From: Tetrahymena elliotti 4EA | Taxonomy: Eukaryota; Ciliophora; Oligohymenophorea; Hymenostomatida; Tetrahymenidae | Direction of reading: 5' to 3' | Assembly (NCBI GenBank): GCA_000231825.2 | Contig: JH720294.1 | Coordinates: 2,038,529 to 2,102,528 of the forward strand | Length of the DNA: 64,000 nt | In this document: positions 1 to 12,888 of the stretch, one piece after another | Numbering within the stretch: position 1 is the first letter of the stretch | Layout: each line of letters begins with the position of its first letter | Notes under the pieces: model-generated | Told to the model about the DNA's origin: nothing | The model's database searches: none | What the model saw: the letters and a program-made list of their open reading frames with translations, nothing else | Translations under genes and position numbers: made by a program

Positions 1-1833
1 TTATTTATAAATAATTTAATTTAAAGAGATTGCAATATTGATAATCAATCTATTTCTTAACTTAGTATTTATCTGGCAGATTTAAAGAATCTAGAAATGC
101 TTAATTTATATCTCTAGTAAATAATAAATTTAGATTCTTAACTTTTAAAATTTCAAAAAAATGGATTAATATTGATTGAAATAATACTTTTCATGATTAA
201 ATATTTATTATCTATTGAGGAATTTATTGAATTATATTTTATAGTAAAAATATTATTGGAGATGAAGGAATATCTTTTTTAGGGAAGAGTTTACAAAAAT
301 GTGAAAAACTTAAATAATTAGAAATATTTTTAACGTAAGAATTTTATTTGTTTAAAAATATAACTGTTTGTTTTCTTTTTTTAAAAAGTTTATTTAAAAT
401 ATAATAAAAGTAAAAATTTAATTAATGCTAATGGTGCAATCGGCTTTGGTTAGCAATTAACTAAATGTAGAAACCTATCAACTTTAATCATTTCTTTCTA
501 GTAAGCAAAATTAAATTTGAATCTTAATTGTTTCCACAATAAATATTAATCTTAGAAAACTGCTCTCTTTTTTCTTAAGATAGTTAGTTTATTTTAATTT
601 TTTTAATATGAAAAGATGGAATTATATTGGCGATGAAGGTCTTCAAGGTTTTATTTCAAATTTACTATAATCCACTGCTCTGATCCATTTAGATGCACTG
701 TTTGGGTATTTATTTTCTAATTATTTTTTTTCAGGAAAAAGAACAAATTTAAAATGAAAATCATCAACAAAAACTTACAAATGAAAATAAAAATTTATTA
801 TGCATCATATTTAAATACCTTATTGCTTTTTAGTTTTTGTAATATAGGCACAAAAGGTGGGTTATATTTAGGTCAAGTTTTAGCAAAATTTAACAATCTG
901 AAATATCTAAGGATCTCATTAATGTATTAAAATAAATCTTGTTTATACTCCTAACTTAGATTTAATAAGAATAGATATTTTCTAAATTTAATTTTATAAA
1001 AAAATTAAATAATTAAAAGGAATAATTAAATTCAATCTGAAGGAGCAACAGGTTTATTTTAGGGTTTACAAAATTGCTCTAATCTTTAAACTCTTAAATT
1101 ATGTTTACTGTATAAATATTGTTATTTCTTTATTTCAATAGTAATTGCTAATTTGAAAAATAATTTTAAAGTTCTAGTAATATCGAGGCCTAAGGTATAG
1201 TTAGCTTATCCTAAGCTTTATAAAATTTAAGTAATATATCAAACTTGGAATTGGTTTTAGGGTAAATTATTTAGAAATATGTTACTATTTCAATTTATTT
1301 TTTATCTTTTCAATTTCTTTTATGTTTAATTTAGTTTTTTTTTAATTTTTGTTAAACTTATTTATTTAAATGATAAAAATTAATCTTTTTAAGAGAAAAT
1401 AATTTTGGTAATGAAGAGCTATTCCAGTTAGCCTCTGTATTAGTAAATCTAAAACAACTATATAGCCTCAGTTTAGACATTTAGTAATATATTTATTATG
1501 TTCTATGATTCTGATTTTATTTAATTTCTTAAATTATTAACTCTTTATTTAGTATAGCTAAATATGCTTTTTCAAAAATTTTAATTTATATCAATTAAAT
1601 AATAAAAGAGCCAATAATTTAAGTAGTCATGACATAGAACAATTTTATTAATCTTTAGCTGGGATGAAAAATATCCATATTTTAAGCTTAATTTCCTTGT
1701 ATAATTCTATTTTATTAATACAATTCAAATAAAAATTTACATTATTTTAAGTTCTGATTAATTAGGTTAGAATACCAAGAGAAGATTTAAAAAAATGATA
1801 AGATTAGTAAAGAAAGACTTTGAATATATATGA
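1..1833 (+). CDS. Leucine-rich-repeat protein, 3' part (5' end outside window)
   Basis: This gene enters the window from the left and ends at TGA 1831-1833. It encodes repeats of the ribonuclease-inhibitor-like ciliate type: N-x-I-G-D-E-G, then a Cys or Asn position, then L-x-x-L-x-L. Clear repeats lie at about 19-116, 245-345, 413-500, 605-700, 850-930, 1020-1110, 1165-1260, 1390-1490 and 1590-1700. Each repeat occupies its own exon. Where I could check, introns begin GTAA or GTAT, end in AG, and split the codon after its second base, so exons are interchangeable modules. The last exon encodes a basic C-terminus ending KKDFEYI, an ending I associate with this family. The role is unknown; such repeats usually bind proteins. 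Intron edges are approximate. Confidence 0.8.
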
Positions 1834-2328
1834 GTTTGAATGATTAATTAAACTAATTACTTTTTTAAATTAAAAAAAATATTTCTCATAAAAATTTATA
1901 AACAAATTAAATATTTTGTATAAATACTTTCATTAAAAACTTTAATATTTCATTTTTATTGTAAAAATAAATAGCATCAAACATTAATAATAACAAAGAA
2001 ATTATATTAAAAATCGTTTATGAAAGTTTTTAAATTAATTTAAAAAAACAAAAATTTATTAAAAGAATTTAATTTTTTAGTTAAACAAAAGATTTATTTA
2101 TAAAATTTAGTTTTTTATTGATTTTAAATCCTTTAATAATTATTAAAATAAGCAAACATAATTAAAGAAAAATGTTCATTGTGATTGAATTGATTTTTAT
2201 ATTTGTATTATTTTATAACTTAAAGCATATTTTTATCACGCTTTTATGCAAATTATTTAATAAGTATTAACAAAGGGTTTTTTAATTAATTAAGAAATAA
2301 ATATATAATTAGTTAGAATTAATTTTTG
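1834..2328. other. Intergenic, convergent 3' ends
   Basis: Very AT-rich spacer between the leucine-rich-repeat gene and the CEP19-like gene, which converge here. I see no open frame or structured element that stands out. Confidence 0.6.
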
Positions 2329-3735
2329 TCATATGTCTTCATCCCATTCATTGCTTTCATCTGGATTAAATTCTTCTTCAACGTTATATTTATATCCCTT
2401 ATCTCCAGGTTTTAGACTGTTTTTATTAAATAAAACTTCCATTTTATTTTTATGTTTTTATAGCTCTTCATTAGATAATTTATTTAAATTGTAATTGTTG
2501 TAATCAATTTTATAATCATCTTCATCATCTTCTTCTTCTTAATCCTCTTCTTCCTCTTCATCCTCATCATCTTTATAGTAATCATATTCATCTTATTATT
2601 ACATTTTACTTGTTTATATGCTACCTGCTCCTTTTTTACTCCAAGCATATTTAAATACTTCATCTGCATTTTCATAATCTTCTTCTTCATCTTCTTCATC
2701 ATCATTACCTCCTCTTAAGTAACTGGGTTTACTGCCATATATAGAAGAAGCAGCTGCAGTTTTTGAGTTAGCACTAGATGATCTAATTTAACTGGAGCCT
2801 GTCAATAAAGAAGCAGCTGTTGTAGATGAAGTAGCACCTCTTATTCCAGAACTTGCTCCTTTAAAATCATTTCCAGTTAAAGGTGCTAAACTATTTGATT
2901 TTTTAGGTGGTTCTGATTTTTTAGGAGGTTCTTTTTCTACCTTTGATTAGGATGGCTTAGCTGATTTAGCATTATTTGTTTTGCTTCCATTACTTAGTCT
3001 TTTCTACAAATGTGAAATTAAAGCTGTTATTTTTTAAACAAATGAATATGTAATTATTTTTTGATTTGAAATGAATAGAGTAAATTACATTTTAATTGAT
3101 CATCAGAAATTTAATCATCATTTAAATATGATTCATGCTTTTTTCTTAAATATTCAATAGCATCTTTTGCATCAGTGTCTTTTTATAGTTTTTTTAATTT
3201 CATTTTATGATGATAAAGTTTTCCAGAATCAGGATCTAAGTATTCAAGAGCTAATTTGTGTTAAAATAAAAATGATAAATTTGATTGTTTCAGCTTTTAA
3301 TATTCTATCATTACTTATTGTTGGAGGATCATACATTAAACCAAATCTTTTTGGAATTATTTCCTAACCATATTTAGTTTTTGCTCCTTTCTATGATGAT
3401 ATTGGCTTGGACTATTTTTTATTAGTTGTTGCAGATGCAGCTGCTGCTGCAGTGGATTTTTAACTTGTTGTTTTAGAAGCAGCTTAAGTACTTTTTGATG
3501 CATCTTAAATTGATTTAGTTTCCCCAAATCCTCCTCCAAAACCTGATGTATAAGAAGAACTAGGTTTTTTTGTTTGAGATGTCATTAATGCTGAAGAAAG
3601 TCCACCTGACAGTCCTCCGTTTTTAGAAAGAGAACCCGTTAAACCAAATCCTTTTTTAGGCTCTGATGAACTACTTCCTCCAATAGAGAAATTATATGGA
3701 TCATTTTTACTTCCACCTATAGAAAAATTGTACAT
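2329..3735 (-). CDS. CEP19: CEP19-like centriolar/ciliary protein
   Basis: Three exons (3735-3315, 3250-3089, 3023-2329) join in frame into 425 residues ending at TGA 2331-2329. The middle reads YDPPTI then LEYLDPDSGKLYHHKMKLKKL and a helical DAIEYLRKKHESYL segment, matching the N-terminal part of animal CEP19 (PPAI..., KxRxxxMPV, then a helix). The C-terminus NLNKLSNEELQKHKNKMEVL, followed by LFNKN, KPGD, a Tyr-Asn and a final WDED, matches the conserved CEP19 C-terminal block. CEP19 is a centriole/basal-body protein that recruits RABL2 and intraflagellar transport complexes. Human CEP19 is about 167 residues; this one adds a Gly/Ser-rich N-terminus with a repeated YNFSIGGS motif and an acidic D/E stretch before the C-terminal block. 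The ATG at 3735 is chosen because it precedes the YNFSIGGS repeats, but the frame is open upstream to an ATG near 3950. Confidence 0.78.
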
Positions 3736-5312
3736 ATTGCTTAAACTTTCTGGCAAAATTTGTTTGATCTTTAAAATAATATTGATATATTTTTCTACTA
3801 AAATTTCTTTGATAAACCTAAAATTTTTGAAAATTTAGTTATTTAATATTTTTTTAAAGAAAATGGGATTAATTATTTCATATAAGAAATCATCTTTTGA
3901 TATGACTGATATAAATAATAGTTGTTATTGCAAACAAACTATCATTTTTTCAATCTATGAGATCATCTTATAATATATATTAGTTAATTTATTTATGGAT
4001 GGAAGTAAACATAACATAAAGGTTAAACAAAATTAAAACTACCATTACCCTGTCTAAAGTGCGGTTATTAAATTAAATTTAATATTTTTTGTGCTTCTTC
4101 TACTTCAAGTATTTCAAGAGTTGCAAAATATTATTTCATATTAAATAATATTAAATCAAAAATAATTAAGAAAATGAGAAGATATGACTGAGAAGAACAG
4201 AATTATTAAAGTACATAATTTTTAATCTTTAAATATTCACATTAATCAGCTTATGTATGAAGGATTCAATATTATACAAAATTTATAAAAATCAATGTAT
4301 ATTTTTTTGCTTCTACTTCAAGTGCTTTTAATGTGATTTCCTATTAAATAACATAGATTATGAATTAATAAAAAAAACTTCATTAAAATTAAAAAAATTT
4401 AAATAAGTGTGAATCTATGGTAGAAATTAAAATAGCAAAATATAATTATTTCTATATAAATTAGACTTAAATTTTCATAATCAGTTTATTTAAACAGAAA
4501 ATATTGCATAAAAACTATACAAAATCAAAATAAATTTTTGCTTCTACTTCAAGTGTTGAAAAATTTTATTTATAATTTAACAAAGACATAGCTTAATTAT
4601 TAATAAATTAATTTTAATCCAAAATAAAAAGAAATTAAAGCAAACGAGAAAATTTTATTAACTTTTATTACAAATGATCATTTGAATAATATTAAATTTG
4701 AATATTTAAATGTTCAAATATATCAACTTCTTTATCTACTTCAGTAAGAATAGCAATATATTTATAATAAACAAAATGAAAATTTTATACATCTACTTTT
4801 TTCGCTACACAAGATTATTTCCTAATCTTAACGAAGTGAGATAAATAAAATTAATTAGTTCATATGAAATTGAAAAAAGATATCCTATAATGAAGAAATG
4901 AAAACCCTAAAAGAAAGCAATAAATTTAATTTATGTTTCAGTTATGCCTTTAAATTATCCTTCAACTCTTCAACTGAAAGACTTGCAAAAAGATGGAAAT
5001 TAAAAAAAATGAATGAATGATCTCTAAAATTTTTTAGTAATTTGAAACAAATTTTTTGTCACATTTTTAGTTTAATAAAAACTGAACTTTTTAAAGGTAA
5101 ATAAATAGCTTTATAATTAAGTCTAACTTCTAAATTAATATTAAGAATTTGAATAAATATACATGAAGACTTACTAAATATTGTTATGAGTTGAGAAAAG
5201 GGGAAAATTGTTTGTTTTTCTTTATTACTCTTGTACTTTTTATTAATTTAATTAATTTTCAACAAAATAAAATTTAATAATTTTTGAATATTTTTTCATA
5301 ACAAAAGAAGAT
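3736..5312. other. Intergenic with repeated exon-like fragments
   Basis: About 1.6 kb between the CEP19-like gene and channel gene 1. It contains three copies of GCTTCTACTTCAAGT at 4097-4110 (partial), 4309-4324 and 4540-4555. On the minus strand each reads L-E-V-E, after KQYFATLEI, ITLKA or KQNFST. A further minus-strand segment near 4970-5000 reads ASLSVEELKDNLKA, and one near 4690-4745 reads EVDKEVDIFEHL. These could be exons of an unrecognised gene or remains of one. I could not assemble a convincing model. Confidence 0.35.
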
Positions 5313-8300
5313 TCAAACATTGATGAATTAGGATGCATTTTTTTTGAGAACACTATATTTAACTTTACCTAAACCCTAGATATTTTAAATAACGCTTTTT
5401 TTTCCTATATTTTTTCTATTTTATTTACTCTTCGCTTAAATTTCTGATTCTTTTTTCCTCTAATACATTTTATGCTATGCTAGCACAAACTTAGAGTTGC
5501 CTTGCTAAAAGTAGAATTCGTAATCTTTCAGCTTGTCAAAATACCACATCACCATTTCTTAATGATTTAAATTTACTTAAACAGTATCAAACTAAATTGT
5601 ATGACTTGCAAAATTTTGTTAAAACTTTATTCTATCATCTAAGGACAATGAAGAATCTTTATTGATCATTTTACTTAAACGTTAGGATCTTTCTTTTTTA
5701 TTTTTCTTTTTTTAATCTATTTAAGTCATGCTACCCTTAGATATTTTATTGATTTCATCTTAAAAGAATAATTCTACTTCAGGTACTTTTCCTATGCTAC
5801 CTCTATACTTACTATTTTCTCGTTTAGTATTTGAATTTTAACATCTAATTTTGGGTTGTATTTGATCTTATTAAGAACCTTACTGCCTAATTTTTTTTTC
5901 AGATTTTTAATTTTCATATTGCAATTGAGCTTCTTTTCCTTAGGCTGCCTAGTTACTTGCTTGGGACATATAAGTATTCACATAGTTTTTATAGTAATCT
6001 TTATTTGTTTGTTCATTATTAGTGTTGAGAGACAATAATAATTCTGAGTCCTCTAATTTAATCTTCGCTGAACTGTTATCAAATATTGATGGCTTCCTTT
6101 AATTTTTTTTTTCTTCTTCCTCATTTAACTCTGTATTTGTAATAAATATTTTATTTTCCTAAACCTGAGTTGAAAGTAGATTTTGCTAATAATTAATGCT
6201 TGGTTCACTTTCATATAAAAACTAATGCTGAGAACTCTCATCAGTAAAAGACTCATCTTCATTTTAGTTTAAAAGAGCTTCATCTTCTTCAATCATTTTT
6301 TCGAGGTATTTGACTCCCCTTTCAAAGACTGTTTGAATCATTTTCAGGGAATTTTACTTCTACTTTGATGGTCTAATTTAAAATTTTCTATCCTGCTTAA
6401 AGCTTTGAGTCATTTTGACTACTTACTTGACTGATTCTTTGTTGAAGTGAACAAGGGTACAGCTACCTTATAGATGCTTAAAACTTCCACATGCAGTGCA
6501 TTTTATGTTCATTGATTAATAGTTTTCATACAATAAAATTTTATCTTTCATTGAAAAGAAAGTTTGAAAATCTTTTGGATGATCTTTTATGACTTCTAAG
6601 AAACTCTAATTGCTGATTTTTGCAATTTTAGTAAATCCTTTTGAACGGGCAGAGGCACTACGAGCCATTCCTGTAAAAAAGTTAATTTGTCCTAAAATGT
6701 TTCCAGTTTTCAAGAAACAAATAGTTTTGTGTGAGTTTTTGTCTTATTAGTTTTAATTGTAAATTTCTACTTAACCTTCAATTATCATAAGAAGAGCTGA
6801 ATCAGAAAAATCGTTTTCTTAAAATATAACTTAATTGGGAAAGTAAAATATTTCCTCACATTAAGTTGCTAAATTTTCTAAAGTATACTAGCTGAAATTA
6901 TTCTTCAAAAAATCGATTTTTGCTAGTATCTGCTAAAAATATTCCTTACGCATAAGAGTTGTGAGTTCACTAGAGATCTTAGATAATACATTTTAAGTTT
7001 CTTCATTCATTTTTTAATAGTTTTTTTCATAGTAATATTCTAAATAGATGTTAACTCTTCTTTACAAGCTCATTGAAATATTCTTTTCCCTCATATAGTC
7101 ATTAATTATATTCAAATCACTTTTTTTGTTCTCTTCGCTAGCATTAATATCTTCTAATATGCATCCAGTTGCATTTAGCATGTATCCTATGATAATAACA
7201 ATAAAAGGCATGATAACACAAGTAAAAGTAGTCTGTAATACTGTGTATGCAGTATTAGAACCTGTTGTCATCAAAGTTAGAGCCCAATAAATAGAAAGCA
7301 AGTAAGCTTTCCACCAAATATTATCAGCTCCAAATGTGTCAGCAAACCAAGTCTGATGTTCACCGATCAATTTAGTCTCAATTATTGCTATTATGTACCA
7401 CAGACATGCAATAAAATGGGCAATAACAAATAATTTGAATATCAAATTAATTAGTTTCATTATGTAATACCTTTTCATCATCATGCATAAACACTTTTCT
7501 AGTTCATCAAAATCAGCTTAAATACTCTTTAATTTAATAAAGCATATGACCTGTAAAATATAGTTTATAGGTGTCATGGAGAAACTTTATTATTCATTGT
7601 TGTACTGCTGTAAGTTGATAGTAAATAAACAAAATATAGGTAATACATCAAAGAATGCTCTTTTTTAAAAATAAAACAGAAATATTTCTTTTCTTGAAGT
7701 AACTATTATAGAATCTTGATGAATTGTTGTATTCAATTTTCTAAAAATCTCTAGACCCCATAAAATCAAAGTTGTTTTATAAATGTAGACCTGGTATTCT
7801 GTAAGCACACTCTCGTAAACAAGGATAATAGAGAAAAGTAGGTAAAAAAAGGTGTTGTAGAATATAAAGATTAAAAGAAAGAATAATCCTAGCTTGCTTT
7901 ATTGATTTGTAATTGGAATTCTGCTTAAAAAATTAGAAAATACTTTATTGCATTGTTGTGCTAATTAAATAGCTATTCTTTTAAATATGTTTCCTTATTA
8001 AATTTCTAAATATCCATCACTTTTGTCATTTAACGTTCTATGTACACTATCCAATTTTAAAAACTGCTATCTTCCACTGAGAGTGAAGTTGTTATAAAAA
8101 TGTATTAACCTTTTCTTTATAACCAAAACCATTGCAACGTTTAAATCTGAAAGATTTTTACACTACCTTTTCTATCGTTAAGTAGTTGGAACATTAAGTT
8201 TTTACGTCTAACTATCATTGTTTTTGATGCTGGTGTTCTTCTTAATTTAATTTGTATCATTTTCTTTAGATTAAAGTTAATCATATTGATCTTCATCAAG

Positions 8301-8744
8301 GTTATCACCATCGTTGATCTTCGAATTACTATATCTTATGCTTTTATTAGTTTGTAATCTAAGCTGATGTGGATTATCAGAGTATTCATTATTTTTTTTT
8401 ATATATCTCATTTAAAAAGAATTGCGATTACTGATGACTTAGTGGTTACCTACACTACATCTACTAATTACACTTTTTCTTTCTTATTCTGTGGCTTATT
8501 TGCTATTATTAATCATGCTTTCCTTTGTATATTTATTGTCTTCTTCAGTATTATTTTTATCATTGTATAGATCATTATTCTTATAACTTATAAATGATGG
8601 ATCATTTTCTAAAGAAAAAATAGTATCGTCTCGTAGATTCATATTTTTAAACTTTTATCCCTCATCTGTATCATAAATTTCTAAGAACTGCTTTTGTTTT
8701 GTATGGCAAGTTTATGAATCTATAAACTAATTAGCAAAACTCAT
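5313..8744 (-). CDS. Cation channel 1, six-transmembrane with cyclic-nucleotide-binding domain
   Basis: A single open frame of 1143 residues (TGA at 5315-5313) in the CNG/HCN/EAG-type superfamily. After a charged N-terminus come S1 (GLFFLLIFIFYNTFFYLL), S2, S3, an S4 with few basic residues, S5 (FVIAHFIACLWY) and a pore reading LTLMTTGSNTAYT at about residues 489-501. The potassium signature GYG is replaced by TTGSN. S6 is followed by a C-linker and a binding domain with LGQINFFTGMARSASARS, the phosphate-binding cassette with Gln for the usual Glu. Immediately after, CTACGSFKHLQGSCTLVH forms a possible zinc-binding knuckle near residue 745. The long tail is Q/E/K-rich. The next two minus-strand genes are paralogues. 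Likely a plasma or ciliary membrane cation channel; ligand and ion are unknown. A possible upstream exon (8890-8990) could extend the N-terminus. Confidence 0.9.
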
Positions 8745-9420
8745 GGATTCTTTCCTTTCAATATATGAACTTGCTCTAGTTAATTCTACTTATTATCGTT
8801 CAAATTTATTAATTATATTTATTACTCTACTTTTTAAAGAACTCTTTTATTAAATTAATATTAAACATCATATTTAAAAAACTCTAAAGTTTTAAATAAA
8901 AGTATCAAAAAGTATGTCCCCTTTTGCTGCTCGTGTTGTAGCTGTCTGAGCCTTGCTTACAAAAATAAAAAGTCCAAGTAAAAAGTAAACAAATTTTCAA
9001 ATAAAACAAATATGTAAATAATATACAGTAGTTTGTTTACTAGTTAATTAACTTATTGAGTTAAAAGTTATTACTTATTATAAGTAATTAATGTAATAAA
9101 ATCATTATTTTTTAGGGAAAAATTATAAAATATACATTTACATTTACAAGGGTTTTTTTATAAAATAATTTTTGAATATAAAATTAACATTTTTTTTTTA
9201 GTGTTTTAGTCTATTGATGGAGATTAGCCTTGATAAAAAAATACCACCTCCTAATATTAATACCTTATTCTTTATTATTTCTGAGTTTATTAGTGAGATA
9301 GTTAAATCGATGGTTTGTTTTGTTTATTGCACTTCAAAATATGCTCCTCCTCCCTAATCAGCACTATGGAAGGTTTATTTTATTTATTTATTATGATTTT
9401 GATGATAATTACAGTGATTA
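8745..9420. other. Spacer between channel genes 1 and 2 with GC-richer islands
   Basis: Two islands stand out from the AT-rich background. At about 8890-8990 the minus strand reads SKAQTATTRAAKGDILFDTF. A GT..AG intron from it could splice in frame into the open frame that runs into channel gene 1. At about 9195-9375 the minus strand reads SADQGGGAYFEVQQ and, further on, LILGGGIFL, resembling beta-helix-type surface proteins of ciliates. No complete gene could be built from either. Confidence 0.4.
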
Positions 9421-12400
9421 TCATATAAAGTTATTTTGTACTGGCTTTATTAATTATGTCCTGAAGAGCATTTTTTTAGGTTTAAACTAAGTTGATACTC
9501 TGTGCTATCTTTTTCTCAGCTAAAGTGTACTTTAAATAAATTACATGATACTTTTTTATTCTTTTTTTTGTAAATAGAAGTTAAACTAGCTAATTCTTAT
9601 TTTCATATTGCCATGTTGAAAGTAGAAGTCATAGTCTTTTTATTTATCAAGTTACCATAACATTCTTTCCTTCTCCTCTTAGAAATCATCCAACTCTTTC
9701 TTCTCAATGATTTTTTAGGAAGACTATGTTGTTGGAAGTATAAATTTAGAGTTTATTATATTTTAACTAAAATATTCTGAATTTTTCTTTTATTTGAGTC
9801 TCTTGCTCTCTCGAGGATGCTTTTTCTTTAAATCAAAAAGTGTGCTTACTTATTTAGACTTTTTATTAGATTTTTGATCAGAACTATCACTATCAAATTA
9901 ACCTAAAGTAGGAATATTATGCTTTTGAATACTTACTTTTCTAGCATCTTTCTGTGTATTTAAGTCTTTATTTTTCATATTTTTTAAATGCAAATCTTAG
10001 GCAATTGAAATATTAGCAAAACTTAATTTTTTATTTTTAATGATTTAATGATTTAGATTTGAATCTTACTCAAAAAAGTTGTTCATAAGTATTTTGGTTT
10101 AAAATTGTTATTAATCATTTTATTATTTAGGGTTTTCTCCTACAACAAATAGTTATGTATTGTAATACTCCATCTCAAAATTACTTATTTGTTCATCTCT
10201 ACTTAAACAACTTAACATTGTTCTTCTACTCCTATTTTTTTCATCCTTTTGATGATTTTGTTTGTTTTCCATATTAATTTTGTTTATTGATGTTTATCGA
10301 GTCTTGCAGTCTTTTAGGTTGCTCTGGTAACTCTGATTAGATGATTCTTCTTCAATACCGTTACTTTCATTTCTTTTTTTTTCCTCTGAATAACCTTTTT
10401 AACTTTCTTACATATGAGAGTCATCCTAATCATCATGTTTCTGATCATAATCGTAATCATAGTCATCATTATCAGATTCCTCACTTTCTTCCTCTAACTA
10501 ATTCAAATAATTGAACTCAACAATACTATTTCCTATAAAAGCTTATTAGTAACTCATTATTTTTTCTTAAGTCGCAATTAAATTTTTTAAAGTACATCCT
10601 TTTGTTACAACTTTTCTTTTTAATTACTTCCTATCTTGTTTCATTATATTAAAGATTCGAACTTTTTCCTTGACACTTTATTTGTTAATATGGACAAGAG
10701 GACAGCTCCCTTGCAAATGTTTGTAACTTTAACAAGCAGAGCATCTAATATTCATTTCTTCATAATTTTCATAAAGCAAGATATTATCTTTCATTTAATA
10801 AAATGTTTATAGATCTTTTTCATTTTCACTTGCAATTTGTAAGAAAGAATCTCTACTTATTTTTGCTAGTTTTGTGAATCCTTTAGAACGAGCTGAAGCC
10901 GTTCTAACCATGCCTGTAAAAAAATTAATTTATCCTAAAATTTGGCCTTAACCCAAATAACAAATTGTCTTTTGGTCTTTTTTGCTCAATCCTACTTGTT
11001 GGAAAATTTCAACTTATCCTTCGATGATGACAAGAAGAGCAGCATCTCTGAAATCATTTTCTTCAAAAATAATTTGATTTGGATAGTAAACAATTTCTTC
11101 GCACATAACAGAAAGATTAGCTAATGACTGAACAGAGAAATTTTTATGCAAAAAATCAATTCTGGTTAAAATTTAATAGAAATATTCTTTTTATAAGAGA
11201 CTACGAAGTTCAGTTGATATTTTGGAGAGAACATTTTTAGCTTCATCAGTCTGCTTTTAGTAATTTTTTTAGTAGTAATACTCTAAATAAATATTTACTC
11301 TTCCTTAGAGATTGATAGAGATATTCTTTTCTCTCATATACTCATTTATTATATTCAGATCATTTCTTTTATTTTCTTCACTTGCATTTATTTCTTCTAG
11401 AATATCTCTGGTAGTGTTAAGTAAATAACCTATAATAATAGTGGCGAAGAGCATCAGGAATGAGGTAAAAGAGACTTATAATAATGTTTTAGCCTCATTA
11501 GATCCTGTTGTCATCAGTGTAAGAGCCCAATACATAGATAAGATATACACTTTCCACCATGTATCATTACCAGTAACACTTTCAGTATACCAGGTAGTTT
11601 ATTCACCAAGCCAATTGATTTCAATAGTTGCTATAATAAACCATCCACATGCAATTATATGAGCGAGAACAAATAATTTAATTATTAAATTGGATAACTT
11701 TAATATGTAGTATCTCCTCAACATCATGCAAAGCTACTTCTAAAACTCCTCTACATCTTTATTTAAATTATAAATTTTAGAGAAACACATGATCTAAATG
11801 ATAATCGTAGTTTTAGCAACTTCGTCTGGGGAATGCTGCAGAAGTAGGATAATCAAAACCAAGAATGAGATAAAATCAAAAATAAACTTTTTAGGAAAGT
11901 AACTAAAAAATATATCTTTTCTTTTTGCAAGAATGTTGGAATCTTTATATGTAGTAGTGTTAAGTCTAATGAGTATTTCAAATGTCCAAATCATAAGACT
12001 AACTTGATAAAATTTAGCATAATCCTATGTGATCATATTTTAGTAAACAATAATAATTGAGAGCAAGAAAAAGAAGAAGGAATTGTATATAATCAAAATC
12101 CCCTTAATAAACATATTAATTCTACTTTAAGAACTGATAACAGGAATCTTACTTAACAAAACGGAATCAATTTTACTGAGCAGCAATTTCATGAATGTCA
12201 AAGCTTATTTCAGAACTGTAGTTGATTATTGAATTTCAAAATAGCCATCACTCTTATCATTTAAAGTAGTATGTACACTCCTCTTCTCAAGATATATTTT
12301 CTTACCTGCATTTGTAAAATTTTTATAAAAATTAGCCATCCTCTTCTTTATCTTTTAAATTAACTGAGCTTTCTTTAAATTCTACTAATCTTGTAACCTA

Positions 12401-12888
12401 ATATTTTGAGTTCCTCTCCTGCCCTCTTTATGACTAATATGTCTATGAGAATTACCATTTTATTTAATACTGATTTCTCGTTCGCTTACTTGCTTTTTAT
12501 CATGTGAGTGTGAAAATAGAGATTAGCTCTTACCTAATTAACTCTATTAATCTTACTTGAAGCTATCTTTAAAAAATTTTCCTTAATATGGAGATTATTG
12601 TAACATCAGACTTTAATATTCATTTAGGGCTGAGTTCGGAGAATTTTCACTTATAATTTTATCTTCACTACCTTAAATATCAGTCAAATCTTTCATTTTC
12701 GTGATATTGTTTGACTAAGTATCTTAATTCTATTATGTCTCCAATTTATTTACCTCAATTGCATCATTATCTGTTTCTATAGACTATTCATCTCTGATGA
12801 TTGGTCTCAATTTCTAAGACTCTTCATTATCTATTAACTTCATGTGATTGGTTAGAGGATTTACTCCAGCTTCACCTTAGTTTTACAT
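9421..12888 (-). CDS. Cation channel 2, six-transmembrane with cyclic-nucleotide-binding domain
   Basis: A single open frame of 1155 residues, paralogous to its two neighbours along the whole membrane region and binding domain. S1 to S6 are recognisable. S2-S3 carries LNTTTYKDSNILAKRK, and the pore reads YWALTLMTTGSNEAKTLL near residue 458. The linker after S6 (EEINASEENKRNDLNIINEY) is nearly the same as in the other two copies. The binding domain has LGQINFFTGMVRTASARS and is followed by CSACQSYKHLQGSCPLVH. The tail is rich in E, D, K and Q, with an Asp/Tyr run (DNDDYDYDYD). The start ATG 12888 is the first in-frame Met before the Q/E-rich N-terminus, which opens M-Q-N-Q. It presumably arose by tandem duplication and works in a membrane as a poorly selective cation channel, by inference from the pore. 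Confidence 0.9.

Noticed and set aside
3736..3950. N-terminal extension of the CEP19-like protein to an ATG near 3950
   Set aside because: The frame is open, but the sequence is AT-biased and has no CEP19 similarity. The ATG at 3735 begins the YNFSIGGS repeat.
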